Origin: Tetracentron sinense | Taxonomy: Eukaryota; Streptophyta; Magnoliopsida; Trochodendrales; Trochodendraceae | Length of the DNA stretch: 64,000 nucleotides | Direction of reading: 5' to 3' | Assembly (NCBI GenBank): GCA_015143295.1 | Contig: CM026557.1 | Span: 33,737,965 to 33,801,964 of the forward strand | Shown here: positions 47,208 through 59,508 of the stretch, piece after piece | How positions within the stretch are numbered: position 1 is the first letter of the stretch | Layout: every line of letters starts with the position of its first letter | Translations under genes and position numbers: made by a program | Notes under the pieces: model-generated | Seen by the model: the letters and a program-made list of their open reading frames with translations, nothing else | The model's database searches: none | What the model was told of the DNA's origin: nothing

Positions 47208-49628
47208 TCACTTCTATTCTACACCCCGAAACTCCACATTCCTTTGAGTTTTTGGGATTAAACTGCTTGAGGTTTGAATCAAGATTGAAAGAATTCCCCC
47301 AAATTTGTTTTCCTCAAAGTGTCATTTGAATTGCTCAATCGGTAAATTTCCTCTCTCTTTTTACCAAATCATGTTATTACAAAACAAAATGGTAAATGGT
47401 GTGAGTTCCATGGTTTCATTGAAATCCTGAACCTTAGTTGCTTTTAGGTTTTATGTTTTCGTTCTTATGTTTTCTCTACGTCATATCCAACACTATGAAA
47501 TCTCTACCACCACTCCAACAACTATGAAAATCAACGGCTTATTCTCACGTCCATGCCCCACACTATGAAAATTTTCATGACCAGCCTTCAACTCCATCAC
47601 ATAGAGATGGTGATGATGATTCTTAGACCAACCCATAATTCTATGTGGCTTTAAGACTTAAATAGGTTGACACTTTACATTTTACGGATCTATCTTTTTC
47701 TTTATTAATTGTTTTATGTATTTACTTGTTTGTTTTATTATTTTAATATATTTTCACTCATTGTGGTAGTGTAATTGTGTTTATTACTTTGTCTATGAGT
47801 CGACTCCCATGACTGTTGTGAATTTGTTTCAACTTGCTCTTTGGGTTAATTTAATTGCTACTCGATGCATCTATGGCCTACAATTCTACTAGATTTTGAT
47901 TCCTAATGCCTTATTTTATTTATTTCAATTAATTTATTTTATTTTTAAAAAACATGTATCGTTCTGAACTCCAATACATATCGGTTTCGGTTGGGACCGA
48001 TACAGTCCCCAAAACCGTTTTTTAAATCCTGTGCTGACTCTTCCACCATAGGACTTGCAAAGATCGATTTTAGATTTCTATTGCATATGAGCAGAAGGCG
48101 TGAACAATGTCAATGCCTTGAAATTATGATTGATTGAAAATGGCTATCAACGAAGATTTTCTTTGTCCACTAATTTTACTTGCATACGTATTCCTTTATG
48201 GTAACTAGGAATTGAGTCTTTATGCTTTTTACAGTTTTAAATGGTTTAGGTTGCACTTTATAGTGAATCAAATAGACTTACATTTTGTCAAGCTCTTGCG
48301 GGAACAGTGTACATACATGTGTATGGCATGTACCTGGATGATATCTGATATTACGTTTACCAAATACAAGTCCCATGCTACTATTTTCTGTTGATATATG
48401 ATATGACTTTTGGGAGATTTCTCTTTCAAAAATGCTATTTGAAAAACTGATATCTAAGTATGTCCTTTCTGAAATGCCCTATCAGAAATGCTATTTTATG
48501 AATAAAATTCTAAAACTTGCAAACCCTGAAATTCAGTGAATACTTATAGGGAATCAATTCCAATAATAGTGGATAATCTTTTGGCATTTTTAGAAAGGTA
48601 TGGATGAGTAATACCAAGAATAATCTAACAATAATTAATTTTATCGGAAAGTGGAGGATATACCATGGTAAGTTTAAAAAGTTATGTATGGACTGATTTC
48701 ATAGGAAGGTAAATACCAACAATAATCTACAAATACTTAATGTCTGGGGCATTAAGGATATAACATGGTATTTGCTTCTGCAGAACAGCAATGCCATACA
48801 TCTGGAAATGAGTGCAAATAAAAAAAAAACAATCATGGAAGTATCCACATGGGGATTCCAACGAAACAAGACAAGTTTCCAATGAGAAAACAATAATGCG
48901 ATCTTTTTTTGCGACATTAAACATCCACACAAGTCAGGCTTTCCTCTTTGCATTTACATTCACTTCAAAGTGTATAAAACTTAACATTTTCAAGATTAAA
49001 AAAGTTTCTCTCTTTTCAGTGGAACAATCACTTTAGCTGGTGACCAATTAAAGGGAAAATTACTCTCAGGTATATGCATTCCACAGTACAAACAAATTAT
49101 CATTCTGCAAAAGAGATGCAAAGTCCCCATACCCAGTTCTACATACTCGAAAACCACTACCACACAGAGAAGCTTTCATCGACTTGCAGAGGAAAAGCAC
49201 CGAGTTGATCAACAAAAGTATATGATTATCTGAGAACCATGATTGAAACGGTAGGCATAAGAATAACCAAGAACAGTACTGAAAGGGTATAAATATGCTT
49301 ATTCTATAAGCTCTTAGGTGAGTTATAATTTATTATGATATCTTTGACAAACTTCCTTTTCATGTGCGCCATTTTAGTTTTGATAGTTGGCATCTAGAGT
49401 ATGTAATATTGTAATCTTTGAAAGATAATTACTTTGTGGATACAACCTTATGCACAAGTCTTTTTTATAAGTCACAAATTTTCTTGGTAAAACAAAGGGA
49501 AATATATAATGTCTTAGGGAAAAGATTATATGCGAATAATTAAAAATTACGGAAGGGAGGAGAGGGAGGAAAGAGAGAGATCCATAATCTACTCTACAAG
49601 GAAGATGACTCATAGACAAGGAACACAC
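47208..49628. other. No gene recognised; possible intron 2 or flank of the UVR8-like gene
   Basis: Both strands were scanned for further RCC1-repeat exons (W-G-x-G, G-H-T-A/L patterns) and none was seen. A segment at 47950-48035 with ATACATATCGGTTTCGG and GGGACCGATACAGTCCCC looks like a decayed hAT-type MITE end. Otherwise AT-rich non-coding sequence. Confidence 0.55.
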
Positions 49629-51539
49629 CATCCCCAACTATACACTTGCATCTGAGATTCAGAATATGCAGTTGTATGATCAGCTCCACAAGTAATGGAT
49701 ACAATTTTATGGCCATCCAATGCACTTGTCTGTGTTGGAAAATATCGGTCTTCGGCATCTCCATGGCCCAACTGTCCATCCTCTCCTCGTCCCCATGAGC
49801 AAACAATGCCGCCAGCTGTAATATATCAACGCATCATCTCAATTTCTTATGCTGGTCCCATTATTTTTAAAATAAGTAGTACGATGAATTCAATAAATCT
49901 TAATTATATAAATACAAACAACATTTATACAAAAGCAATAAAAAAAAACTCAATTGATTGATGAGTTGTGATATAAGACCAAGTTAAGTTATTCACAGCT
50001 ACTACCACGTGGCATAGAACTCATATACAAAAGCAATGACACTAGAACAACCCATCAAGTTATCAAAGCTCAAAATAAGAAAACTAAATATGCATCCATG
50101 CCAAATTTCGTCTTTTACAGTGAGCATTAAACTACATGCAAACAAGAATTTCTCTCTCAAAGCCATGAACCTCAGAAATAACAAGAGATTAGCATATCAA
50201 TACTCGATATAGTAGTTCACATTGGAAAATAACCAGTTCAGTTAGACTCAAGTACTAGATATATGGTATCCATAAAATTCATGTCTAACTTATTACATAC
50301 AAAGGTCTGTAAATTTTAGTATTACAATCTTGTTTTCAAATAAAACCAAAAGGTCATTACTGGATCGACATATTTTTTTTGTATGCAGATCAAATCTATT
50401 GTTTCCTCTTGATGGGTAGATTGAATCCAAGTGGTTTCCTTTGATACTTATACCCATATAGGCATCCATGTTTTCCCATAATTGGAAAATCAAAACTTGT
50501 ATTTGACTTACCTATCCCCTGAACAGGACTTCAGAAATTCAATTCACAAATCAGTGAAATTGAAGCATGTTTCATACCACAAGTTTAATGAGTAATAAAA
50601 ATGCATGTGATTTAAAATAATAATTTAAAAAGTCACAGAAAAATTATTGGCTAATAATGGTTGAATTAAAATTTAATGGATATGAGTTCAAAATGTTTGG
50701 GGAAGAGGATGACAAGGAGGAAGACGGAGGCAATGCATGGCTTTGACTGAATTGGCTCTAGAAAATTATGATTCGTCTCCTTATTGACACCTTACACCTT
50801 TCTATTGCGCATTATCAGGGGATGATAACAGAAGAACAGTGCCTTGAAAAGAAAGAAAGTATGAAATGTTAATACCACATATTCATTATTGACCACCGAA
50901 AAATTGTTAAAACTTCTATTTTGGCAAAAAAAAACTGGCTTAAATATCTCGCTCAACGGATCCCTTTTCTAGGGTAAATTACACCATCTTTCCCACTCCC
51001 CACCCCAGCAATCAAACACCATCTCACATCCCACGCCGCAATCAAATATAATATGACATAACAATATGCTGTGTGACATGTTCATGTGTATTGAGCCGAA
51101 AATAAGGAAGCCACATTATAATGCAGAATTCAAACAAGGTCCACCATGTGCCATGTTTGCCAAAAATTCATTTAGAGGTATCAAAATGCTAGTCAAAAAA
51201 ACTAAGATTAAAACTTCACATCCAATCTGAGATAAACACAAGGCAATTCACTTGGGACATGAACCCTAAAATCAATCAACTGTAAGAAACTAACATATTC
51301 ACAATTAATGAATCAAAACCACTCCAAAAACAACACCACACTCATATTTCAAGTACAACAAGTTCTAACATCCATGAACCAGGATCCATCACAAACATAC
51401 CAAGAAAGAGCCATCAATCAAGGGAAAAAGAAAAAAAGGGGGACCAGTTACACCTACAGAGGAGAGCAACAGAGTGACTAGCCCCAGCAGAAATGAGAAG
51501 AATGCGAGGAATGGGTCCAGAGATTCCTTCGTCCGCCAT
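49629..51539 (-). CDS. UVR8: UVR8-like RCC1-repeat protein, first two coding exons only
   Basis: Exon 1 (51539-51458) starts at an ATG and encodes 27 residues containing ILLISAGASHSVALL. It ends with one base of a Ser codon before GTAGGT. Exon 2 (49815-49629) follows an ATTACAG acceptor and completes Ser-Gly-Gly. It then encodes IVCSWGRGEDGQLGHG, ALDGHKIVSITCGADHT and VYSWG and ends at a GTGTGT donor. From memory this matches the first RCC1 blades of UVR8, the UV-B photoreceptor that monomerises on UV-B and binds COP1 in the nucleus. About 90 residues of an expected ~440 are present. The Trp233/Trp285 chromophore region and C-terminal COP1-binding tail are absent from the window. Phase and splice sites are intact. 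Substitutions after DAEDR (YFPTQT) suggest a diverged paralogue or fragment. Another RCC1 family member is possible. Confidence 0.82.
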
Positions 51540-51780
51540 GTTTGGTTCTTCCTTGGCTGCAAAAAGTATCTTTTTGATCAGAGAAATGGAGAGGAGAGGA
51601 AGAGTCTAGAGAGAGAGAGAGAGAGAGAGAGGAATATTAAATGATTGAGAAAAGGACATGAGCAGTGGATGGAGTAGAGACAAGAGAGCAGTACGTACGT
51701 GAAGGACGAGATCTCTATCTCTATTCTGAGAATTCATTGCTCTGCTGCGTTTCGGCGCTCAATTCTCCTCCACCACATCT
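51540..51780 (-). promoter_or_regulatory. 5' leader and proximal promoter of the UVR8-like gene
   Basis: Upstream of the ATG on the minus strand, with a (GA)n run at about 51607-51633 (CT-repeat in the gene's sense) and TATCTCTATCTC-like words at 51713-51725. CT-repeats are common in plant 5' leaders. No clear TATA box; no transcription start can be fixed. Confidence 0.45.
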
Positions 51781-51798
51781 TTTTTTCATATTTGTTTC

Positions 51799-53020
51799 TC
51801 GCGATTGAATTCAGGTACACTTCGATCGCACCCTGGTTAACACGTGTCTTTCTTTTAATTCCTTATTAACCGTAACCGTAACCGTAACTAAGATTCACTG
51901 ACCCTTCGAGTTCAACCAATCCAACATCCCCAGCAGCATCCTTACCAATTTTCTTCTCCCTCTGCCAGTCTCCAGAATGCATAAAAGGGATTGACTAGTC
52001 AACAGCGAAAGAAAAAAGAGGGGGGATTTGGAACGGGTACAGGAGCTGACCTACTCACCATTGCAACATCCGGGACGTAGGTTTAGGATATAAGACAAAA
52101 TAAATCTCTGCGGGAACTATGACGAATGACAGAATTGATCGTGGTCAAGAGAGAAAAGAGACTATGGTGAGGAAGAAACCTCGAGTTTCTTTGAACTGTT
52201 TCTTTTACTACAAGGGTAAAAGTGTCCTAAAAAATGTTTGGGATGTATCCAAGTAAAAAACTTCAAGGATAAAGCTTCTAAGACCCCCCTTATGGCCGAG
52301 ACCGTGCACTAAGAGCACGGACTTTCAAGTGGAGCCTACCATGTGAAATGGCCCCCACTTGAATCCGTGCTCTTAGAGCATGGTCTCGACCCTAAGGGGG
52401 TCTCAATAACTTCAAATAGGGTGTATTTTGGGTCTCTTAAAGTATATTTAAGGAAAAATTCTTAAATTTAACCATAGGTTAAAAAAAATTTAACCCGAGT
52501 TTGACGCAGTTGAAGGGACAACTTTATGAGAACAATGAGCAATAGTTCACTCATCACCCATGGAACAAACTATTGCTCAAACTTTAAATAAGAGTTTGTT
52601 GACTTATTCTACTATATTAAGCTCTTCTTTACTATTATAATGGGAGGCTGGCGTAGATATTTTTCTGAAATTCTCATACTACCCTTATATAAAAACAAAA
52701 TTTTGATTTAATGTTTTGCTTTAAAATCCAAACTACCCCTTGCCTTTGATTTTATCTCCAAACTACCCCTTGCTCATCTATCTATTTAGAATCACAGCCA
52801 ATCGCGATTGAACTCGGGAGAGTTCAATCGCACCCGTGGGTTAACACGTGTCCCTTTTAACTCCTATTAATTGTGGTTAACTCCTTCCCCTCGCTCTCAC
52901 GTGCATCGCACATGCCACTAGCAAGGTCAATCGCACCCACGGGTTAACACGTGTCCCTTTTAACTCCTATTAACTGTAGGTAACTCATTCCCCTTGCTCT
53001 CACGTGCATCGCACGTGTCA
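51799..53020. repeat. Three copies of a G-box-containing unit
   Basis: GGTTAACACGTGTC-type sequence with flanking TCGCACCC and TTTTAA(C/T)TCC(T)TATTAA occurs at about 51799-51868, 52802-52920 and 52925-53020. The last two are a tandem pair of period about 103 bp; the first is 1 kb away. Each has CACGTG (a G-box), and the last two also have CTCACGTGCATCGCA. They lie 0.3-1.5 kb upstream of the UVR8-like start. Confidence 0.8.
52280..52405. mobile_element. Fold-back (inverted-repeat) element, MITE-like
   Basis: Left arm about 52280-52334, right arm about 52352-52405, near-complementary over about 50 bp. The outer part reads AGACCCCCCTTATGGCCGAG against CTCGACCCTAAGGGGGTCT; the inner part holds TAAGAGCACGGA against TCCGTGCTCTTA. 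The loop is only about 20 bp. It would form a strong hairpin. I see no transposase or clear target duplication. Confidence 0.75.
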
Positions 53021-53681
53021 TTTTATTATTTATTCAATAAGCAATCGAAAACTACTTTTTAAATAATAACTTATTTTATTTAAACCGACAACGTCGATTT
53101 TCGAATTATTCTATCATTATAAATAGTTCTTAATTTTTAAAGCTTAATTAAAAAACATTTATTAGATAAGTTTTATCAAACACCCCAAAGTAGCTCCGTT
53201 AGTTTTAAAAATATTGTCCAATTAACTCATTTACTATACTCTTTTTACTTTTTATCTACTTTGCATTACTGTTTTTTTTTTTTTTTGGTAAACTCAATCA
53301 TACCACAAGGCAATGACTGAAGGCAAAGACAAGGGATGACACTTCCAGCAACTAACGAAAACTCAGATTGTGTCTCTATCCCTAGACTAAATCATTTGTA
53401 CATCAGCTGGAGGGGATGAGAATCGTCTGTACGCTTTAACTAAATCAGTTACTGTTAATTAAATCATTTGTGTGTTGGAAGTCTGACTTCGCTCTATCTC
53501 TGTCTTTTTCTTTTTCAACTCTTTTTTCTTTCTCTTCAAAAAACTCAACCGAAATCAGGCAATCATGTGGCCAAAATGATAGCACAACTTGTTTTTAAGT
53601 TACAGCTCCCTACCCCTGTTTTGGATTTTTTTTGGGTTAATCTTTTTTTTGATAAATTTTAATAGAATTGTTATTGATATG
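53021..53681. other. Intergenic, no gene recognised
   Basis: AT-rich, with a T-run at 53272-53287. The 64-codon plus-strand ORF (53468-53662) is Leu/Phe-rich low complexity and is not supported as a gene. Confidence 0.55.
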
Positions 53682-54173
53682 TGTTAGGAATTTATGGGTC
53701 GGACTGGGCCTGACCCGAGCTTTTGATCCGCCCACATGGATTGCGGGTCATGAGAGCCCAAATGGATAGTCCATGTAGGGAATCTGATAAGTTCAGATAA
53801 CTTTCATGTTATCCACTAACACAATAATAGGGATAGTGTGAAACTATTCTACATAAGATAATTCCTTATCAGAAGAATACACGTATCTTCCATAATTCTC
53901 TTCTCTTTCAAAAAAAAGAAATTCTCTCTGTAAAAACATTCAAGCTCTCTCTCTTGGATTTGAACCGTGGAATCGCAAATGGGAAACTCGATCGTAGCTA
54001 CCCTTCATTCTACGAGAATAGGACGTACACGGGAGCTAAAGAGGATCATGACAGTGTAACGAATCAACGAAGGATCCGGGTCATCCGCTATTGAGTAAGA
54101 ACTCTAACCCGGTCCAAATTTATTTGCAGGGCCATATTTAATTACTCTATACATGTGGATAAATTATATAACA
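53682..54173 (+). repeat. 5' LTR of copia B (492 bp)
   Basis: Begins TGTTAGGAATTTATGG and ends TTATATAACA one base before the PBS. The five bases before it are ATATG, the candidate target duplication; the partner copy is not in the window. Confidence 0.85.
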
Positions 54174-54174
54174 T

Positions 54175-54190
54175 TGGTATCAGAGCCAGG
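54175..54190 (+). promoter_or_regulatory. Primer binding site, copia B
   Basis: TGGTATCAGAGCCAGG, the canonical initiator tRNA-Met complement of plant copia elements, one base after the LTR. Confidence 0.95.
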
Positions 54191-55507
54191 TTAGGCTCGT
54201 TTCGATTCATTTCGCTAAATAATATGTGTTGTTATTTTACGCGAAATTATTATGGATTTTTTCTGTAAAAATTCAAAAATATTTTTCCAAAATTATTTAT
54301 TGGGTTGTGTTCTACTCATCAAGATGAACAAACCAATTTAATTTCATGTAAAAAGAATTTTGTGAAAGAGAGAAAATTCAAATCCTAATTTTTAGGATCT
54401 GAGTTTTCCTCCATTTTTGTGTAATTGTTTGAAAGCCTTAATAAATTAATTCAGGTGTTTTAAGGACCTATTGTTAAAGAGGGCCACGAGATCTTCGAAA
54501 CGGTATTTTATTTGCATTTTTTGGGTTAAAAACGAGTAAGATATGGTCTTCTAAAGTAGGCTTCAAATAAATCAAATTTATTTTGATTTTAGATGAGCCC
54601 ACCCCTACAAGTGTCTCTTTTTTTTTTTTGAGGAGTTGACCATTGCGCCACGTGGGCTGCCACATCACCAACTAAGTGGGTTGGTATGCCACGCCAGCGC
54701 CACATCAGCTGACATGTCACCAACCATATGGGTTACTGTGACACGTCAGCACGGGGGTCCAATTCATGCCATGTCATTTTAGAGTACCTAGTCAGCTACC
54801 ATATGGGCAAGCTGACCCCTAAACTTTAAAAGGCTCGTGTGGGCTCATTTTGACTCCGATTTACGTTGTTTTAATCGTTGGATCACAAATTTTATGCTCT
54901 ATCTGACTATATGTTCAGAAAAAATTTTAAGCTTCTGTAATTTTTATTTTCTAATTTATAAGCATATTTTTCTTATTAAAAATGCTCAAATTATTTTTAA
55001 ATGAAATTTAAAAATTACAGAGGCTAATTTTAAAATTCTAGTATATTATTGGATTTTTTTAAATTATTGTTTAGACACCTAGGGGTTGAATTTTTTAATG
55101 GATTCATTAAATTGCATAATTAAAGCCTTTGTGAGCTTATTTTCGTTACATAATATACATGTGTATTGAAGATTTTGTATCTTCAATCATGCTTGAGTTT
55201 ATGTGACTTGCTCGCTCCCTTAGTGGTTGAGTGGGGTTCTGATAATGCTTTATATACAGATATGTTAATATAAATGCACGTGGAAATATTGGGCGAGGTA
55301 TCTGTACTCCTAATATATACATTTGATCAAAAATAAATAAGTAAATATATTTTTATTCAACACAATTTGGGAGATAATTTCGAGCTTAGCAGAGTTTCGA
55401 TCTTAAATATGTTGAGAAGATAATATTTATCAATTGGATTTTTGAACAAATAAAGGAGATGTGCACAATAACTAATAATGTCACCCTTATAATCTGAATG
55501 TATAGAA
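54191..55507 (+). other. Copia B untranslated leader
   Basis: 1.3 kb of AT-rich leader before gag, with a T-run near 54610 and repeated GCCACGTCAGC / CACATCAGCTGACATGTCA words (54645-54800). No ORF of note. Confidence 0.65.
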
Positions 55508-56400
55508 ATGACAGCAAAGAATGTAGTAGTTGATCTTGTTAGGGACGAAAAACTGACAGGAAGTAACTATGACATCTGCACAAGAAGATTCAGTATCTTC
55601 TGAACGAGCAAGAGCTCCTAGAAGTTTTGTCCAGTAAGATGTCCAAACCTGAGGAAGGGCAAACAGCCCAACACCATCATAATCTGGAGGCCTACCAGTC
55701 TTGGTATAAGAAGGATCGAAGCACGCGCTTTACTATGTTAAGCAGCATGCACGATGACCTCATTGGAGAGTATGAGGCTTTCCAAACAGCCAAAGACATG
55801 TGGGACCAGCTTAAGTTTGACTTTGGAGGTACATCCACAACAAGGCTAAGGAGCCTAGTACTTAAATTTGAGGTGTACCGTAAGGATCCCAAGCAAACAA
55901 TGACTAAACATCTTAGGGTGATGTCCGGGATGATTCAAGACTTAAAAGCTGCTTGGAATGTCCTTACAGGTTCACTCTGTGATCCGATCTCTGCCAAATT
56001 CATGGGTAAACATGAAGCAAATCATGACCCATAACGAGATATCAAGAATTTCTCTGATATTTCTCGTCATATGAAACTAGAAGCAGAGCGCTAAGAGGCG
56101 ACCAAATCTGCAGCTCTAATCGCCCATGGAGGCCAGCGCAAACCACATGGGTTTAGCCACAAAGATAAGAGTAAGGCAGCATGGCAGGGTGGGGCAAGTT
56201 CAAGTGCTCCCAAAGGAGGTCCAAAATTCAAACAGAAAAATCCCAAACATAAGAGGGGTAAGCGCGATGGCAAGAAAAGTGTATCCAAGGTGAAGTGCTG
56301 TAATTGTGGGCAACTAGGTCATTTCGCTTGTGATTGCACTGAGCCGAAAAAGGTAACCCCTTCACTCAAATCCTTTAGCATTTATGTATGCTCTCATGTA
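55508..56400 (+). pseudogene. Copia B gag
   Basis: ATG at 55508 opens 23 codons (ending GSNYDI). A one-base loss inside the expected Trp codon at 55577-55578 then shifts frame. The main part continues in the 55627-56034 frame (YQSWYKKDRSTRFTML, ETAKDMWDQL-like, GGTSTTRLRSL), typical of the UBN2/copia gag domain. A further frameshift follows MGKHEANHDP near 56030. The C-terminal basic linker leads to a zinc knuckle, CCNCGQLGHFACDC (C-x2-C-x4-H-x4-C), at 56296-56340. It would have packaged element RNA; now non-functional. Confidence 0.9.
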
Positions 56401-59400
56401 TTTGATGTTGAATCTATGTCTGATTGGATTATAGATACGGGAGCAACAAGACATGTAGCTCGAGAGCAAGCGGGGTTTGTGGATTATAGGAGAGTTCTGG
56501 CTGGGACACATGTTGTGTACATGGGCAACGAAAGTCATGAAGAAGCTTGAGGAGTCGGTTCATATCAGCTTCATTTGCGTACTTGACGCAAATTACTTCT
56601 ACATGACGTTCTATATGTGCCAGGAATTCACCATAATCTTTTATCTGTATTGACTTTATTACAGTTTGGATACAAATTTCATTTTTCTTTAGATGGTTTG
56701 GATATTATGTTGGATGATGTGATTTTTGGACATGGTTCTATTTATGGTAGTTTATTTAAAATAAATTTGTTTGATTCTTTTCCCCCATCTACTTATTATA
56801 ATGTGACTATAAGTTCGTCTACATGACATGCTAGACTAGGGCATATAGGAAGAAATAGGATGACCAGGCTAGCTTGAGAAGGTCTTCTAGACCCACTCGC
56901 TAAGGTCAACCTACCTATATGTGAGCCCTGTTTAGTACGCAAGGCATGTAGAAAGCTTTTTGGTAAGGCTAAGAGAGCTATTCAACCGTTGGAGTTAGTA
57001 CACTCTGATATATGCGGACCTATGAGTTTCACGGTACGTCATGACACCTCTTACTTCCTCACTTTTATTGATGACTATACACGATATGGTTATGTTCAGT
57101 TGATCGCTCACCGTCATGAAGCTTTAGACTGTTTCAAACGCTTTGTGACAGAGGTTGAGAATCAACAAGAGAAAAACTTAAAAACTTTTCGGATTGATCG
57201 AGGACGCGAGTACTTATCAGATCAATTTAAGGATATATGTTTGAAAAAGGGGATACGCAGACAACTCACTATTCCTTATACTCCGCAACACAATGATGTA
57301 GCGGAGAGAAGGAATAGAACCCTTTTGGAGATGGTTAGGCCTCTGATGGCGCAGGCAAACCTCCCTATAACCTTTTGGGAGGATGCTTTATTGACTGTAG
57401 CCTACATACTTAATCGAGTGCCTTCTCAGTCAGTTTCTTCCACCCCATATGAGCTTTGGAAAGACGAAAAGCCCAATTTGGAGCATTTGCGCCCTTGGGG
57501 AGGCTGCTGGTTTTGTACATAGCACCTACCATGAGCATGGGAAATTGGGCCCTAGAGCTAGAAAGAATATCTTCATCAAGTATTCTGAAAGCTCAAAAGG
57601 TTATGTGATGTATGGTGAACATCCAAATTGAGGAATGACTGAGGTAGAGTCCCGTGATATTGATTTCATCGAGACTGATTTTCCTAGCATAAGCGATGCT
57701 AATAAAGATCTTGACCTCTATGAGTTAGAGGAAGATGAAGTCATCCTACCATCTTCAAGCGAGGGTGGAGAATTAGTTCCTCGTCCTGTAATCACTAAAG
57801 ATAGTGGGAGTAGTCTTCAACCCAGTGGGAGTGACCCACAGGAACAAGATCAAGCTCGTAAAGTTAGTAGTAGAGGGCACATTCCTTATCATCATTTTGA
57901 GATTGAGGGGAATGTCTCTTATGTGCTACTAAGGATGAAGATGAGCCTGCTTCTTTCAGTGAAGCACTTTCTTCATCAGCTAGTGATGAGTGGATAACTG
58001 CTATGCAAGATGAGATGAGCTCCATGGACAAGAATGGTGTTTGAGAGTTAGTTGACCTTCCGCCTGGGCGTAAGGCCATTGGAAACAAATGGGTTTTAAA
58101 GGTCAAACAGAAGGCAGATGGCTCAATTGACAAGTGCAAGGCGCGCCTAGTGGCGAAAAGCTATACCCAACGAAAGGGTGTTGACTATGAGGACACATTC
58201 TCCCCAGTAGTGAGAATTGCCTCCATGCGCCTTATACTCACCATTGTAGCACAATAGGATTTAGAGCTTTATCAGATGGACGTTAAGACAACATTTCTCA
58301 ATGGAGAACTAGACGAGGAGATTTATATGGCTCAACCAGTGGGTTTTGAAGGCCAGGGACATGAGCGCAAAGTGTGCCATCTAGAATGTTACATCTATGG
58401 TCTCAAACAGTCGTCTAGGCAATAGTAGTTAAGATTTCATGATTCTATTACCTCAGTTGGTTTTGAGATGATTGAAGAGGACCATTGTGTGTATATTAAA
58501 CGATCCAAGAAAAACATCATTATCTTGTCATTATATGTTGATGATATCCTGTTGGCTGGGAATGACTTGGATTCCATTGTCGCCACTGAGAAGTGGTTGT
58601 CCTCTGTTTCTGAGATGAAGGACATGGGTGAAACAAATTTTGTGCTGCGAGTTAAGATTATGAGGGATCGTTCAAGGAAATTTCTTAGTTTATCCCAAGG
58701 GATATACATCAAGAAGATTCTTGAACGTTTCCAAATGCATAACTCCAAATCCATTGACACACCAATGGAAAAGGGATGTGCCCTAAGTCTAGACCAATGT
58801 CCTAAGAATGATGAGGAAAAGAAACAAATGTCCAAAGTACCTTATTCAGCTGCAATTGGGAGTCTGATGTATGCGATGTTGTGTACGCGTCCAGACATAT
58901 GTTTTGCAGTTGACATGGTTAGTCGCTATCAGAGCAATCCTGGACCTGCTCATTGGAGAGCGGTCAAGAGGATTCTTTGGTACCTTCGTGAAACCACTGA
59001 TCATGCTCTATGTTATCATGGTGGAGACCTGAAATTGAGAAGTTATAGTGATGCTGATTGGGCCAGTGACAAAGATGAGCGCAAATCCACTTCAGGTTAT
59101 GCCTTCATACTAGGAGGTGGAGCTTTTTCTTAGTGTAGCAAGAAACAGTCATGCATTGCACTCTCTACCATGGAATCAGAGTATGTGGCTTGTTCAATAG
59201 CTGTCCAGAAAGCTGTTTGGCTTAGGAGATTTTTGCAACACTTGAGTGTTACAGCTTATTCTGAGGATGATGTGTTGCTCTATTCTGATAGTACATCAGC
59301 ACTAGCGTATGCAAAAGATCCCAAGTACCATAGGAAAACCAAACACATTGAGCTTCGGTACCGTTACGTTCAAGATATGGTTTCACAAGGGGAAGTAATT

Positions 59401-59508
59401 TTACAGCATATATCTACAGGAAGCATGGTGGCTGATCCTTTGACCAAGCCTATTGCTAGAGATGTGCTCTTATCTCATGCTAGGAGTATGGGATTACGTA
59501 GGACATGA
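56401..59508 (+). pseudogene. Copia B pol (protease, integrase, RT, RNase H)
   Basis: Domains in order: protease active site WIIDTGATRH (56422-56454); GAG-pre-integrase HARLGHIGRNRM (56827 on); integrase core with VHSDICGP, FRIDRGREY and DVAERRNRTLLEMVR (56989-57500). RT follows with [30 protein letters not shown] and LYVDDILLAGND (YVDD at 58534-58545). RNase H comes last with SYSDADWASD, STMESEYVA and VADPLTKPIARDVL, ending at TGA 59506-59508. Inactivating changes include TGA 56824-56826, a frameshift near 57510, TGA 57629-57631, TGA 58042-58044, TAG 58255-58257, TAGTAG 58423-58428 and TAG 59131-59133. Several replace an expected Trp (TGG to TGA/TAG), as methylated-cytosine decay would produce. 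Confidence 0.93.

Noticed and set aside
49374..49637. 87-codon minus-strand frame overlapping the UVR8-like exon 2 end
   Set aside because: It lies almost entirely downstream of the exon 2 donor in a different reading context and has no RCC1 pattern.
53468..53662. 64-codon Leu/Phe-rich frame
   Set aside because: Low complexity next to the copia B LTR; no start context or domain.
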